The notes beneath the pieces are model-generated. The model was not told where the DNA came from and ran no database searches. It saw only the letters and a list, made by a program, of their open reading frames with translations. A DNA stretch of 49,206 bases from Gordonia oryzae (GTDB lineage: Bacteria > Actinomycetota > Actinomycetes > Mycobacteriales > Mycobacteriaceae), in NCBI RefSeq assembly GCF_003797185.1, contig NZ_RKMH01000021.1:1-49206 (forward strand). The letters run 5' to 3'. A program made the position numbers and the translations under genes. Below, piece by piece: positions 8,260 through 18,926 of the stretch. How positions within the stretch are numbered: position 1 is the stretch's first letter; each line of letters starts with the position of its first letter.

Positions 8260-8580
8260 TCAGCCGACCACCTGATGGATGTAGCACCACCGCCAGAGTT
8301 CACCGGGTTCCGCCGAACGCATGACAGGATGCCCCGACGAGTAGAAGCGCGCCCTCGCGTGTCGGCGCGGCGAGGAGTCACAACACCCAACGTGCCCGCA
8401 CTCCACGCACTTGCTCAGATGCGACCAGTGATTCTCCCCGATGGCCCCGCGGAGATCCTGTTGGTGTTGCGCAAGGCGTTGCGCCGGCTCGACTTTGCCG
8501 AGGGCCTGACCGACCGCGACGACAACTGCTCGCCCGAGGGGCCGGTTTGACCGGTTGGTTCGCTTGGTCTCGGTGATCAC
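8260..8580 (-). CDS. UBP-type zinc-finger protein (divergent or truncated)
   Basis: The C-terminal half is a clear UBP (ubiquitin-hydrolase-type) zinc finger: WSHLSKCVECGHVGCCDSSP, then a His-containing stretch, GHPVMRSAEPGE and WRWCYIHQVVG. Bacterial versions are small proteins of unknown role that normally start with another CxxC pair about 10 residues before the Trp. Here the frame upstream (from a GTG at 8580) has no cysteine, so the domain may be incomplete. On the other strand, 8419-8550 holds a 43-codon frame with a higher third-position GC than the minus frame, so the N-terminal half annotated here may be wrong. It is upstream of purT in the same direction. Confidence 0.5.
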   Translation of the reverse strand: MITETKRTNRSNRPLGRAVVVAVGQALGKVEPAQRLAQHQQDLRGAIGENHWSHLSKCVECGHVGCCDSSPRRHARARFYSSGHPVMRSAEPGELWRWCYIHQVVG

Positions 8581-8691
8581 GAGGACCCAAGTGGGACAAT
8601 GGGTTCACATGGGGCACCTGTGACTGAAGTTGTGCCGAACCGTAATGGGACCACAACCGAATCACGGGCCGACCGGCTGTAGCTTGCCGAT
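8581..8691. other. Divergent intergenic region, presumed promoters
   Basis: This gap separates the minus-strand zinc-finger frame from the plus-strand secreted protein at 8692. No defined operator or hairpin was seen. It must hold the promoter of the secreted protein. Confidence 0.4.
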
Positions 8692-9357
8692 ATGAGACGC
8701 CGGATGGCCGCGGGGGCGGCAGTAATCACCTGTGCGGGCGCAGCCTGGTTGGGCCTGGTAGCGCCGGCCCATGCGTGGACCACCGGCACCGCCCATGGCG
8801 GGTCCGGGACGATGAGCGGCAACACGGTCACGCTCTTCGGCGTCAACAACTCACCACTGGCCGGCGGTCAGGGACAGTGCAGCGCCTTGGTGTATCCGTT
8901 CTCCGCCCTCGGAGCACTCGAACAAGCCGCCCAGGTCGGCACGCAACGGGCAGCGGCACGCGTGCAAAACCAAGGGCCGCAAGTCGATTCACTCAACAAC
9001 CAGTACGACCAGGACATGTCGGGGGTGGGCACCCCACTGGCCGTCGCCGACACGGTCGCCGTCGGCTCCGCCCCCACCACCCTGCTCACCTACCAGGGCA
9101 CCGCCGCCCAGTACGCCGGATACGTCGTGTGCAGCTCCACCGCCGGACAATCCAGCGATGAGGACTACACTGCCTTCCCGGTCTCCGCCTCGGCGTCCGC
9201 CGCTCCCACCGCCCCGACACCATCGACCGCGGGCCACACCGACACCGACGACATCCTGAACTCGGCGAGCAGCTGGATGACGTGGTTGTGGGTGTGCACC
9301 CAATCGGGCACCGCGAATTGCGGAAACGCCCCTGCGCTGCCTGGTGTGACGCACTGA
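8692..9357 (+). CDS. Secreted protein of unknown function
   Basis: The product has 221 residues. An N-terminal signal peptide (MRRRMAAGAAVITCAGAAW with cleavage near APAHA) directs export through Sec. The mature protein has scattered cysteines (GQGQCSAL, VVCSSTAG, VCTQSGTANCG), Gln-rich helical stretches, and a low-complexity Ser/Ala/Pro/Thr linker around residues 160-180. I recognise no domain, and I see no lipobox. It is monocistronic, and a GC-rich hairpin follows the stop. A cell-wall or secreted role is inferred only from the signal peptide. Confidence 0.7.
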   Translation: MRRRMAAGAAVITCAGAAWLGLVAPAHAWTTGTAHGGSGTMSGNTVTLFGVNNSPLAGGQGQCSALVYPFSALGALEQAAQVGTQRAAARVQNQGPQVDSLNNQYDQDMSGVGTPLAVADTVAVGSAPTTLLTYQGTAAQYAGYVVCSSTAGQSSDEDYTAFPVSASASAAPTAPTPSTAGHTDTDDILNSASSWMTWLWVCTQSGTANCGNAPALPGVTH

Positions 9358-9363
9358 GCACAC

Positions 9364-9389
9364 GGCGCGCCGGAGTATTCGGGCGCGCC
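9364..9389. terminator. GC-rich hairpin between convergent genes
   Basis: The repeat GGCGCGCC occurs at 9364-9371 and 9382-9389 and is self-complementary, giving an 8-base-pair stem with a ten-base loop. It lies between the stops of the secreted-protein gene and the cyclase gene and could end transcription from both sides. Confidence 0.5.
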
Positions 9390-9415
9390 CGCAGCGCCGG
9401 ATCGTGTCGGCCGGG

Positions 9416-10987
9416 TCAGGATGGTTCGGACACCGGATCGCCCACCCCGACCGCCTCGTAGACGACGGTCTCCTCGGTTCTCCCGCGGAGTGTGACATGT
9501 TCGGCCTCGCGCCACTTCTCGCGCTCGGGAGGCCGCGCGGCCTCCAGGGCACGCCCGGATGCCAACGGGTGCCGCGGATTTCGTTTGGCGAGTTCGGACA
9601 GTCGTGCACTCTCGTTGACCGGGTCGCCGATCACCGTGTATTCGAAACGCTGGATCGCACCGACATTGCCCGCCACAACCGGCCCATGGCTGACACCGAT
9701 GCCCGCCGACAGTTCCGGCACCTCCTCGCCAAGCCGTGTGGCGATCGTTCGGGCCGCCGCCAGGGCCGCACCGGCGCAGTCCGACAACGCGATCGGCGCA
9801 CCGAAGATCGCAAGTACCGCGTCGCCCTCGAATTTGTTGACCAGCCCCTCGTTCTCCTCGACGGCGGCGACGATCACCCCGAAGAAGCGATTCAGGATCT
9901 CCACCACCTCGCCGGGCGAACGTTCGGCGGCCAGCGTCGTCGAACCGATCACGTCGACGAAGACCGTGGCCACCACCTTCTCGGTGCCCCCGAGTTCGGG
10001 GTCGGAGGCCAGAGCGGCCTCGGCAACCTCACGTCCGACGTGCCGACCGAACAAGTCGCGCATATGTTCTCGCTCACGTAGGCCGCCGACCATCAGGTTG
10101 AAACCAGCCTGCAGATCACCGAGTTCGGTGCCGTCGTAGACGATCACCCCGACGTCGTCGAGTTCCCCGGCTTCCACCCGGTGCAGCGCGGTACGCACGC
10201 TGCGGATCGGGCCGACAATGCTCAGCGACGACAGCACCGTCAGGATCAGGCCGGTGGCCAGGGCCGTCCCTGCCAGCACCGCGACACCGACGAACATGTC
10301 GACCTTGGACGTCTCGGGCCGGAATGCTCCGAACAACACGACCAGCAGGATGCCGGTCACCGGGATAGCCGAGCCGACCAGCCACGACACGATCGCACGG
10401 CTGCGCACCCCGCTGCGCTTACGTCTGCGGTACCCGGCGCTGATGAGTTCGGCGGCCACCGGCCGCAGTGAGAACTCGATCAGCAGATAGGAGATCGCGA
10501 CGACCACCACCCCACTGAGACCGACGACGAAGATCGTCTTCGGGATGAGTTCGGGATGGGCGATGCCGTAGCAAAGAGCGAAAAGGACGACCGCACCGAT
10601 CCAGAGGACCGCCTGGATGCTCACCAGGCGCCACGGCGCGCGGCGGGCACGCCGCGCGTCGGCGTCGGTCGGCGGCCGATCTCGGATCGCCCAGCGAAGA
10701 TCGCGGACAACAACGATTGTGCCCCAAACGATTCCGATAAAGAATGCTCCGACGACGTAGAGCGGTACGGCGAGGAAGTTCACCCACCACAGATCCGACC
10801 GGAACACCGACGGCTCCGGAATGCCCACCGCCGATAGCGCAACGACGATGATCGCACCCACGAGGTTGGCGACGACGATCGACGCGGTCAGCAGTGTCTG
10901 GATGCGCAGCCGCTGTATCGAACCGCTCTCGCTGGCCGACCCGAGCAGAATCGAGCCGTAGTCGCGCCTCCCCCGCTTCGGTGCCAT
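9416..10987 (-). CDS. Membrane adenylate cyclase with HAMP domain
   Basis: The product has 523 residues from the ATG at 10987; a frame to 11209 overlaps the pucR end and is not used. About six membrane helices fill the first 290 residues. A HAMP domain follows (SLSIVGPIRSVRTALHRVEA, DGTELGDLQAGFN), and then a class III cyclase domain. Cyclase residues are visible: the metal-binding Asp in FVDVIGSTTLA, Lys and Asp in NKFEGDAVLAIFGAP, and the Asn/Arg pair in VIGDPVNESARLSEL. The layout matches the mycobacterial Rv1318c-Rv1320c/Rv3645 group, which make cAMP. It lies 41 bases after pucR on the same strand and is possibly co-transcribed. Confidence 0.92.
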   Translation of the reverse strand: MAPKRGRRDYGSILLGSASESGSIQRLRIQTLLTASIVVANLVGAIIVVALSAVGIPEPSVFRSDLWWVNFLAVPLYVVGAFFIGIVWGTIVVVRDLRWAIRDRPPTDADARRARRAPWRLVSIQAVLWIGAVVLFALCYGIAHPELIPKTIFVVGLSGVVVVAISYLLIEFSLRPVAAELISAGYRRRKRSGVRSRAIVSWLVGSAIPVTGILLVVLFGAFRPETSKVDMFVGVAVLAGTALATGLILTVLSSLSIVGPIRSVRTALHRVEAGELDDVGVIVYDGTELGDLQAGFNLMVGGLREREHMRDLFGRHVGREVAEAALASDPELGGTEKVVATVFVDVIGSTTLAAERSPGEVVEILNRFFGVIVAAVEENEGLVNKFEGDAVLAIFGAPIALSDCAGAALAAARTIATRLGEEVPELSAGIGVSHGPVVAGNVGAIQRFEYTVIGDPVNESARLSELAKRNPRHPLASGRALEAARPPEREKWREAEHVTLRGRTEETVVYEAVGVGDPVSEPS

Positions 10988-11028
10988 GTGGTTACCCTGC
11001 CATACCCGAGTCCGTCGCCGGGCGCTTG

Positions 11029-12513
11029 TCACACGCGGGGCAGCGCCGAGCGCGCCTTGAGCGCCAGCCAAAGCTCCATACGGTCCTCGCCGTCGTCGAG
11101 CCGACGGCCCGACAGCGCCGCGATGCGATCGATCCGATTGCGAACGGTGTTGCGGTGCACCGACAACCGGGCTGCCGCCGGGTCCCACGCGCCGTTGACG
11201 CGCAGCCACTCCTCGAGGGTCCGCATCAGTTCGACGCGCTCGCGCTCATCGAGTTGATCGATCGGGGCGAGCACGGCGTCGGCGAATCCGCGGAGGAGCC
11301 GTGGTTCGCCGAGTCCGATGAGCAGCTCGACGGTGCGGCCCTCGCGCGCATCGACCGGCCGACCAAGGCGTTCGCTGGCGCCCACCAGCGAACGCGCCTG
11401 GGTCAGCGACACCGGCAACGACGCCACCTCAACCGGAGCGCCCAACCCGATCGGTGTGCCGGGAGCGATCGCGGTGAGCATCGCGAGCAGCCCGTCGGAT
11501 TCGGGGTGGGCGATCTCCACGAGACCCCCGTGCGACCGGACGAGTCCGGCCGTCAACGAGGACTGCACGCGGAACAGCAACGCGTCCGCATCGTGGGGTG
11601 CGGGCGCGATCACCGCCGCGACAACGAGCGTCGATCGCCAGCCCAAGGAGTCCGCAAGCTGTTGCGCACGTGCCGGTTTCAGTCTCGGACGAACCAGTTG
11701 GGCGAACACCACACCTCGACGCTGACGTTCGGGCTGGCCGGCTACATGGCGACGTTGCACCTCCAACGCGAGCAGCGAGACGAGCACCGTCGACGAATGC
11801 CGCGCCACCGGATTCAGTTGGGCGTCCAACACGATGAATGCCACCGCGACACCGGAGCCGACGGCGTGGATCTCTCGCCCGCCACGCAACACCCACGACT
11901 GTCCGAGCGGTTCGCGCGAGGCGGCCACCGCCAATTCCACGGCCTCCGCACGCACCTGTTCCGAGGCCCTGGGGGTGGCCGCGATCAGCCGGCCCACACC
12001 GTCGCAGACCACACAGTGCGCGCTCGACGCCTCGGCCCAGGTCTCCAGCAGTGCCGGCAACGGTGCGCTCGACGTGGCCACCGCGGTCAGTCGGCGATTG
12101 AGCTCCATCGCCTCCTCGAGATCGCGTCGCTGCTGGGCGGCCCGTTTCTCGAACACCCACTTGGTGATCGCGATGAACGGCACCTCGACGGGGACCACGA
12201 GGAGCGGAACACCGATCTCGGCGGCCGCCGCACGCAGCGGCTCAGGGCAGGCCGCGTAGCGCGGGCCCAGACCCAACACCAGGCCCGCGATACCACCGGC
12301 CCGGCAGTTGCGCACATACTCGCGACAACCCTGCTCGGTCATCTCCACCAGCAATCCGACGGTCATGAGCAGCTCCCCACCGCGCAGCCATTCGTGCGGG
12401 TCGGCCAGCTCGGAGACATGCACCATCGTGACCTCGGCGTCGAGCGCCTCACCTCCGGCCGCCACCTGCAGGTGGAGTTCGTCCGCTGCTGCGACGTCGC
12501 CGACCGTGATCAC
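11029..12513 (-). CDS. PucR-family transcriptional regulator
   Basis: The product has 494 residues. It starts with a PucR N-terminal domain (VHVSELADPHEWLRGGELLMT in parts, then GIAGLVLGLGPRY and PLLVVP). A central ligand-sensing region follows. The C-terminal helix-turn-helix is WLRVNGAWDPAAARLSVHRN followed by TVRNRIDRIAALSGR, the usual PucR_2 pattern. PucR proteins sense nitrogenous compounds and usually act on a divergent gene. Here that would be the NCS1 permease / ureohydrolase operon starting 157 bases away. The start is the GTG at 12513 with AGAGG upstream. The ligand is unknown. Confidence 0.92.
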   Translation of the reverse strand: MITVGDVAAADELHLQVAAGGEALDAEVTMVHVSELADPHEWLRGGELLMTVGLLVEMTEQGCREYVRNCRAGGIAGLVLGLGPRYAACPEPLRAAAAEIGVPLLVVPVEVPFIAITKWVFEKRAAQQRRDLEEAMELNRRLTAVATSSAPLPALLETWAEASSAHCVVCDGVGRLIAATPRASEQVRAEAVELAVAASREPLGQSWVLRGGREIHAVGSGVAVAFIVLDAQLNPVARHSSTVLVSLLALEVQRRHVAGQPERQRRGVVFAQLVRPRLKPARAQQLADSLGWRSTLVVAAVIAPAPHDADALLFRVQSSLTAGLVRSHGGLVEIAHPESDGLLAMLTAIAPGTPIGLGAPVEVASLPVSLTQARSLVGASERLGRPVDAREGRTVELLIGLGEPRLLRGFADAVLAPIDQLDERERVELMRTLEEWLRVNGAWDPAAARLSVHRNTVRNRIDRIAALSGRRLDDGEDRMELWLALKARSALPRV

Positions 12514-12547
12514 CGGAGACCTCTGGGCCCACTGTTGTACATATCAC

Positions 12548-12575
12548 CCAATGGTAATCACCGAATTGGACAATT
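12548..12575. promoter_or_regulatory. Inverted repeats between pucR and the permease operon (candidate operator)
   Basis: Two symmetric elements overlap here: CCAAT (12548-12552) with ATTGG (12565-12569) twelve bases apart, and AATTG-GA-CAATT at 12564-12575. They sit in the AT-richer middle of the 156-base divergent gap, where a PucR dimer would be expected to bind. No PucR consensus was available for comparison, so the assignment rests on symmetry and place. Confidence 0.4.
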
Positions 12576-12669
12576 TTTCACTGTCGGCGCAGGTCAGTGC
12601 GCCGCACTCTGAGATGCACCGGCGATGACGCCGCCCTCCGAGTAGTTCCGATCGACCCGAAAGCCCGTC

Positions 12670-14178
12670 ATGAACCTGGATCCTCCCGCCGACGGCCAGA
12701 CCGCCCGCGCCACCACACGTCCTGCCATCGAGACCCGCTCCATCGACTATGTGCCCGACGAAGAACGACACGGCAAGGTCTCCGCACAGGGGCCATTCTG
12801 GTTCGTCGGCAACTTCCAGCCGTTCACCCTCGCGGTGGGCTTCGCCGGTCCGGCAATGGGGTTGTCGATGGTCTGGAGCATCATCGCCGGTCTCGCCGGT
12901 ATCGCCTTCGGCACATTGTTCATGGCATTCCACGCCACGCAGGGCCCGGTCCTCGGGCTGCCGCAGATGATCCAGTCCCGAGCCCAATTCGGTTATCGAG
13001 GGGTGCTGTTGCCGCTGATCGGCACGCTGTTCACCTTCGTAGGTTTCAACGTCGTCGACATCGTGATCATCAAGTCCGGTCTGCAGTCGATCTTCGGCTG
13101 GAATCCGGTGGTGGTCGCCGTCGCGATGTCGGTGATCGGCGCCGCGCTGGCCATCTTCGGCCACGATCTGCTACACCGGGCGTTCAAGGTCCTCTTCTGG
13201 ATCTCGTTGCCGCTGTGGCTGATTCTCACCATCGGCATCCTGGCCGGCTCGGTGCACGGGTCCCTCGGACCGGCGGGTCCCGGCGGCTTCACCCTCGTGG
13301 CGTTCCTGGTGCAGTTCTCGGTCGCGGCGTCCTACAACATCACCTACGCACCCTACGTGTCGGACTACTCGCGGTACCTGCCCCGGGACACGCGCCCGTC
13401 CTCGATCATCGCCTCGGTGTTCCTCGGCGCTTTCGCCTCGCCCGCGTGGCTGATCCCGGTGGGTGCGTTCCTGGCAACCTACCTCGGCGCGTCGGACGCG
13501 TTGAGCGGCATCAATGACGGCGGAAATCAGGTCATCTCCGGCCTGGGCAGCGTCCTGGCGGTGGTCGCAGCCCTGGTGCTGGTGGCAACGATGGGCCTCA
13601 ACGCCTACAGCGGCATGCTGACCGTGGTCACCGCGATCGACTCGGTCCGCCAGGTCTCGCCGACGCGCCGGCTCCGCGTGATCACGATCCTGGTCCTGAC
13701 CGTAGTGTGGCTGTCGCTGTCACTGACGTTGACCGATGCCACCGAATCACTGAACACCGCCCTGCTGATCATGCTCTACCTGCTGGTGCCGTGGACGGCG
13801 GTGAACCTCAGTGATTACTTCTTCGTCCGACGTGGCCACTACGTCATCGCCGACCTGTTCACGCCCACAGGCGTATACGGCCGGTGGCCCTGGCGGGGAA
13901 TCAGCGCATTCCTGATCGGCATCGCCGCCGAAATCCCGTTCATGGTCCTACCGTTCTTCGTCGGGCCCGCCGCGTCGGCGATGGGCGAGGTAGACATCGC
14001 CTTCCTCGTGGGGCTGGTGGTCTCGGGCGGCGCCTACGTGCTGTTCACCCGCACCCAGGATCTCTCCACTGAACGCCAACTCCTGACCAGCCACCCCGAA
14101 CTATCCGACCCGCCGAGCACCGGTGAGATCCGCATCGAGATCGCCGCAGAAGAACACAGTCTGGAGGAGAACTCATGA
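12670..14178 (+). CDS. NCS1-family purine/cytosine-type permease
   Basis: The product has 502 residues and about twelve membrane helices. After a 40-residue cytoplasmic N-terminus comes the NCS1 segment [20 protein letters not shown]. It is followed by [26 protein letters not shown], the helix-6 region [20 protein letters not shown], and the late motif [17 protein letters not shown]1 proteins import nucleobases, hydantoins, allantoin or related compounds with Na+ or H+. The substrate cannot be read from the sequence. The coupled ureohydrolase suggests a guanidino- or ureido-type compound (inference). Its stop overlaps the next start (ATGA). Confidence 0.92.
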   Translation: MNLDPPADGQTARATTRPAIETRSIDYVPDEERHGKVSAQGPFWFVGNFQPFTLAVGFAGPAMGLSMVWSIIAGLAGIAFGTLFMAFHATQGPVLGLPQMIQSRAQFGYRGVLLPLIGTLFTFVGFNVVDIVIIKSGLQSIFGWNPVVVAVAMSVIGAALAIFGHDLLHRAFKVLFWISLPLWLILTIGILAGSVHGSLGPAGPGGFTLVAFLVQFSVAASYNITYAPYVSDYSRYLPRDTRPSSIIASVFLGAFASPAWLIPVGAFLATYLGASDALSGINDGGNQVISGLGSVLAVVAALVLVATMGLNAYSGMLTVVTAIDSVRQVSPTRRLRVITILVLTVVWLSLSLTLTDATESLNTALLIMLYLLVPWTAVNLSDYFFVRRGHYVIADLFTPTGVYGRWPWRGISAFLIGIAAEIPFMVLPFFVGPAASAMGEVDIAFLVGLVVSGGAYVLFTRTQDLSTERQLLTSHPELSDPPSTGEIRIEIAAEEHSLEENS

Positions 14179-15164
14179 GTGACAACGTGATTGCCGGACT
14201 CGACACCGAGTTCCCGGTCATCGACGGGGTGGTGGGACAGGTCGATGCAGCACGCTTCCCCCGTTACGGCGCGCCGGCCACGTTCGCCCGCCTACCGCGC
14301 CGGGACCAGGTCGCCGATGCCGACGTGCACATTCTCGGCATCCCGTTCGACACCGGGGTCAGCTATCGGCCGGGCGCACGGTTCGGCCCCGGGCACATTC
14401 GTGCGTCGTCGAAGTTGTTACGGCCCTTCAATCCAGCCCTCGGCGTGGCACCGTTCGCGCAGCGACAGGTCGTCGATTGCGGTGACCTGTCGGTCAATCC
14501 GTTCGCCATCACCGAGGCCATCGACACCATCAGCTCCGCGGCGAGAACTCTCGGCGCCGACGGCGCCACCCCGCTGATCCTCGGGGGCGACCACACCGTC
14601 GCGCTGCCCATGCTGCGCGCGCTGCGCGACCTGCACGCGAAACCTGTTGCGGTACTGCACTTTGACGCCCACCTCGATACCTGGAACTCCTACTTCGGTG
14701 CGCCCTATACCCACGGCACACCATTTCGCCGGGCCAGCGAGGAAGGACTGATCGATATGGAACGCTCGATGCACGTCGGCATCCGCGGCCCGCTCTACAG
14801 TGCCGCAGACCTCGACGACGACTCGGCGCTCGGATTCGCCGTGGTGCGCGCCGATGACTACGAATTCGACGGTGTGACAAGCATTGTCGAACGGGTACGC
14901 ACGCGCTTGGCCGGCGGTCCGGTCTACGTCTCCATCGACATCGACGTCCTTGATCCGGCCCACGCACCGGGCACCGGAACCCCCGAGGCCGGCGGCCTGA
15001 CCTCTCGCGAGCTGTTGAACACCCTGCGCGGCCTACGCGGCCTCGACATCGTCGGCACCGACATTGTCGAGGTCTCCCCCGCTTACGACCACGCCGAGAT
15101 CACCGGTATCGCCGCCGCACATGTCGCCTACGAGATGCTGTCGATCCTCGGGCCACGCCGGTGA
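14175..15164 (+). CDS. Ureohydrolase (agmatinase/guanidinobutyrase family)
   Basis: The product has 329 residues and belongs to the arginase/agmatinase superfamily, Mn-dependent enzymes that split a guanidino group to urea and an amine. The metal ligands are all present: GGDHT (about residue 138), DAHLDTW (about residue 164) and [19 protein letters not shown] (about residue 252). The N-terminal [16 protein letters not shown] is typical of agmatinase and guanidinobutyrase rather than arginase. Gene names such as speB or gbuA would imply a substrate I cannot confirm. The start ATG overlaps the permease stop, so import and hydrolysis are coupled. Confidence 0.92.
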   Translation: MSDNVIAGLDTEFPVIDGVVGQVDAARFPRYGAPATFARLPRRDQVADADVHILGIPFDTGVSYRPGARFGPGHIRASSKLLRPFNPALGVAPFAQRQVVDCGDLSVNPFAITEAIDTISSAARTLGADGATPLILGGDHTVALPMLRALRDLHAKPVAVLHFDAHLDTWNSYFGAPYTHGTPFRRASEEGLIDMERSMHVGIRGPLYSAADLDDDSALGFAVVRADDYEFDGVTSIVERVRTRLAGGPVYVSIDIDVLDPAHAPGTGTPEAGGLTSRELLNTLRGLRGLDIVGTDIVEVSPAYDHAEITGIAAAHVAYEMLSILGPRR

Positions 15165-15216
15165 CCCGGCCGGTCCACCGCCATTCCCTTCCCCTTCCCA
15201 TCTGAACGGACCCGCC

Positions 15217-15597
15217 ATGACAACCGATACTCTCACCGCACGCGCACTCGATGCCCTCGACGCCCTGGTCGTTGCGTTTGCGGCGAATGACGAAGACGCC
15301 TACTTCGGTGCGTTTGCCCCCGGCGCGCAGCTGGTCTTCCCCGATCAGGACCGGACCGCGATCGGCGTCGCCGACTACCGGGCACTGTGGCGTTCCTGGC
15401 GTGCCGAGGGCTGGGGCGTAGCCACGTGTGCGAGCAGCGATCGGCGCGTACTCGTCGTCGGCGCCGTCGCGATCGTGACCCATCGGGTGTCAACCACGCT
15501 GGCCGACGGCACCACGCTGAACGAACGCGAGACGGTGGCCTTCGACCTCGACGCCGACCCCGGCCCGCTGGTCGTTCACGAACACCTGTCGGCGTGA
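15217..15597 (+). CDS. SnoaL/NTF2-like domain protein
   Basis: The product has 126 residues from the ATG at 15217. It begins with a helix ending in VVAFAANDEDAYFGAFAPGA, continues with the typical IGVADYRALWRSW segment, and ends in beta-strands (VAIVTHRVSTTL, ERETVAFDLDADPG). This is the small cone-shaped NTF2 fold used by SnoaL-like enzymes and ligand-binding proteins. It lies 52 bases after the ureohydrolase on the same strand. It may act on or bind the same compound, but no catalytic residues can be assigned with confidence. Confidence 0.8.
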   Translation: MTTDTLTARALDALDALVVAFAANDEDAYFGAFAPGAQLVFPDQDRTAIGVADYRALWRSWRAEGWGVATCASSDRRVLVVGAVAIVTHRVSTTLADGTTLNERETVAFDLDADPGPLVVHEHLSA

Positions 15598-16027
15598 GGG
15601 GCGCGCCGGGTTACACCGACGGCCAGGACAACCTGCTGAACGCCTTGCCCCAGATGCCGCCGGCAACCCGACCGGGCACAGGTCCTCAGTGCCACCGGAG
15701 CCACCACCACCGACGGTGTCACCGCGGTCGCGGCCTCCATCTGGAAGGCGGTGGACACCACGGTGGTATTGCCGGCCGTGGTGGCGAGTAGTCTGCGGCG
15801 TCGCCGAGTGCGGCGTCGCCCAGTGCGATGTCGCCCAGTGCGATGTCGCCGAGTGCCGGATAGTCAGCATCGGAGGGCGCAACCTCGTCGGCGAGCAGCA
15901 CCACGCCGGAGGCCCCCACGAGCGACAATCCGACGATCGACAACCCCACCTACGATGACCCGACCACGACCGATCCTGCCTCGACCGCGCGGGCCTACCG
16001 ACCACCACACGCTGCGGTGAGCGTGCG
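15598..16027. other. Intergenic stretch with tandem repeats, no clear gene
   Basis: No convincing gene is seen in 430 bases. A minus-strand frame from about 15949 to 15719 starts with a hydrophobic segment (GLSIVGLSLVGASGVVLLAD) and then runs through the 15-base repeats at 15795-15854. It could be a decayed exported protein, but it lacks a ribosome binding site and a recognisable family. Confidence 0.4.
15795..15854. repeat. Four tandem 15-base repeats
   Basis: There are four consecutive 15-base units: GCGGCGTCGCCGAGT, GCGGCGTCGCCCAGT, GCGATGTCGCCCAGT and GCGATGTCGCCGAGT. They differ only at the fourth/fifth base and at one C/G. Read on the minus strand they encode repeated ALGDI/ALGDA pentapeptides. 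Confidence 0.8.
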
Positions 16028-17371
16028 TCAGCTCACGCGGATCATCTTCTTGTTCACGAACTCGTCGATCCCGAATCGGCCGAGTTCGCGTCCGAAGCCC
16101 GAGCGCTTCACACCGCCGAACGGCAACTCGGCGCCCTCGGCACCCACGGCGTTGATGAACACCATGCCGGCCTCGATCTTGTCGGCCACACGAAGCGCCT
16201 GCTCGGAGTCGGTGGTGAACACATACGAGCCCAGGCCGAAGGGAATGTCGTTGGCGACCGCGACGGCCTCGTCCTCACCGGCGACCTTGTAAACCGTGGC
16301 AACCGGACCGAACAATTCTTCCTTGGCTACCGGCGACTCCGGATCGATACCGGTGAGGACCGCCGGCGGGAAGTGCGCACCGGAGCGCTCGCCCGCAGAA
16401 TCCAGTGTCGCACCGGCCTTCACAGCGTTGTCGACCTGCTGTTCCAGACGTTCGGCGGCAGCCAGCGACGATAGCGGCGCAAGACCTTGCGCGGCTGCCT
16501 TGACCTTCTCGGTGAACTTTCCGAGGAACTCGTCATAGATGCTCTCGTCGACGATGAACCGTTTGGCGGCGTTGCACGCCTGCCCGGTGTTCTCGAAGCG
16601 TCCGGCGACGGCTGCAGAGACGGTCGCGTCGAGATCGTCGGTGGAGAGCAGGATGAAGGGATCAGACCCGCCGAGTTCGAGGACCACTTTTTTCAGGTTC
16701 CGGCCGGCGATCTCGGCGACGGCGGCACCGGCGCGCTCCGACCCGGTCAGCGAGACACCCTGCACGCGCGGGTCGGCGATGGCGTCCGCGATCTGCTCGT
16801 TGGTGGCGTAGACGTTCACATACGCCCCGGCCGGATATCCGGCGTCAAGGAAGATCTGTTGCAACGCCGCAGCCGACTCGGGGCACTGCGGGGCGTGCTT
16901 GAGCACAATCGTGTTGCCCAACACCAGGTTCGGGCCGGCGAAGCGAGCGACCTGATAGTAGGGGTAGTTCCACGGCATGATGCCGAGCAGCACGCCGACG
17001 GCGCTGCGGCGGATGAACGCCGAGCCCTCACCCTCGAGCAATGTGATCGGCTCGTCGGCGAGGAACTTCTCGGCGTTGTCGGCGTAGTACTCGTAGATCG
17101 CGGCACTGAACTCGACCTCGCCGACCGACTGATCGAGCGGCTTGCCCATCTCGCGCTGGATGATCGAGGCCAGTTCGTCCTTGCGCTCGATGTGCAACTG
17201 CGCAACTTTACCGATGAGGTCGGCGCGCTCAGCGACCGTCGAGTTCTTCGACCATGTGGCGAAGGCATCGGCGGCGGCGTCGATCGCGGCGCCCGTCTGC
17301 TCGTCGGTGGCAGTCGGATATTCCTTGACGACCTCACCGGTCGCGGGATCGGTGACGGCGTACAGGGCCAT
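16028..17371 (-). CDS. gabD1: Succinate-semialdehyde dehydrogenase (NADP+)
   Basis: The product has 447 residues from the ATG at 17371, which has GAGGAGAG upstream. It is an aldehyde dehydrogenase that oxidises succinate semialdehyde to succinate, linking GABA breakdown and the alternative TCA route. The catalytic residues are present: Glu in VVLELGGSDPF and Cys in NTGQACNAAKR (near residue 267). MPWNYPYYQVARF and the C-terminal GVKRSGFGRELG are typical of the GabD1 type, which is shorter than classical GabD. Substrate assignment is by family resemblance. It is transcribed alone. Confidence 0.88.
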   Translation of the reverse strand: MALYAVTDPATGEVVKEYPTATDEQTGAAIDAAADAFATWSKNSTVAERADLIGKVAQLHIERKDELASIIQREMGKPLDQSVGEVEFSAAIYEYYADNAEKFLADEPITLLEGEGSAFIRRSAVGVLLGIMPWNYPYYQVARFAGPNLVLGNTIVLKHAPQCPESAAALQQIFLDAGYPAGAYVNVYATNEQIADAIADPRVQGVSLTGSERAGAAVAEIAGRNLKKVVLELGGSDPFILLSTDDLDATVSAAVAGRFENTGQACNAAKRFIVDESIYDEFLGKFTEKVKAAAQGLAPLSSLAAAERLEQQVDNAVKAGATLDSAGERSGAHFPPAVLTGIDPESPVAKEELFGPVATVYKVAGEDEAVAVANDIPFGLGSYVFTTDSEQALRVADKIEAGMVFINAVGAEGAELPFGGVKRSGFGRELGRFGIDEFVNKKMIRVS

Positions 17372-17561
17372 CGGAACACTCTCCTCGTTCGCAGGGCAGC
17401 CCGGATGGCACCCACTGCTCATGAGGGTAGCCTCCGACTCACCACCGTGCTCGGGAAACCGTAGAATCTTAGACTACTTGCAAAGCTATTCGCAGCAGAT
17501 CTCCACTTACGCGACGGAATCCGTTAGAAGGCCACATGACGCCGCCGCGACCGCACGGCGC

Positions 17562-18866
<1,305 letters not shown>

Positions 18867-18926
18867 TCACTTGCCTTCGCAACCGGGACAACCCTACTGG
18901 TTCGGGCAGCTCGATACCCTATTCCC

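Noticed and set aside
16017..16036. Inverted repeat GTGAGC/GCTCAC at the end of the succinate-semialdehyde dehydrogenase gene
   Set aside because: Six-base arms that overlap the coding end; too weak to call a terminator.
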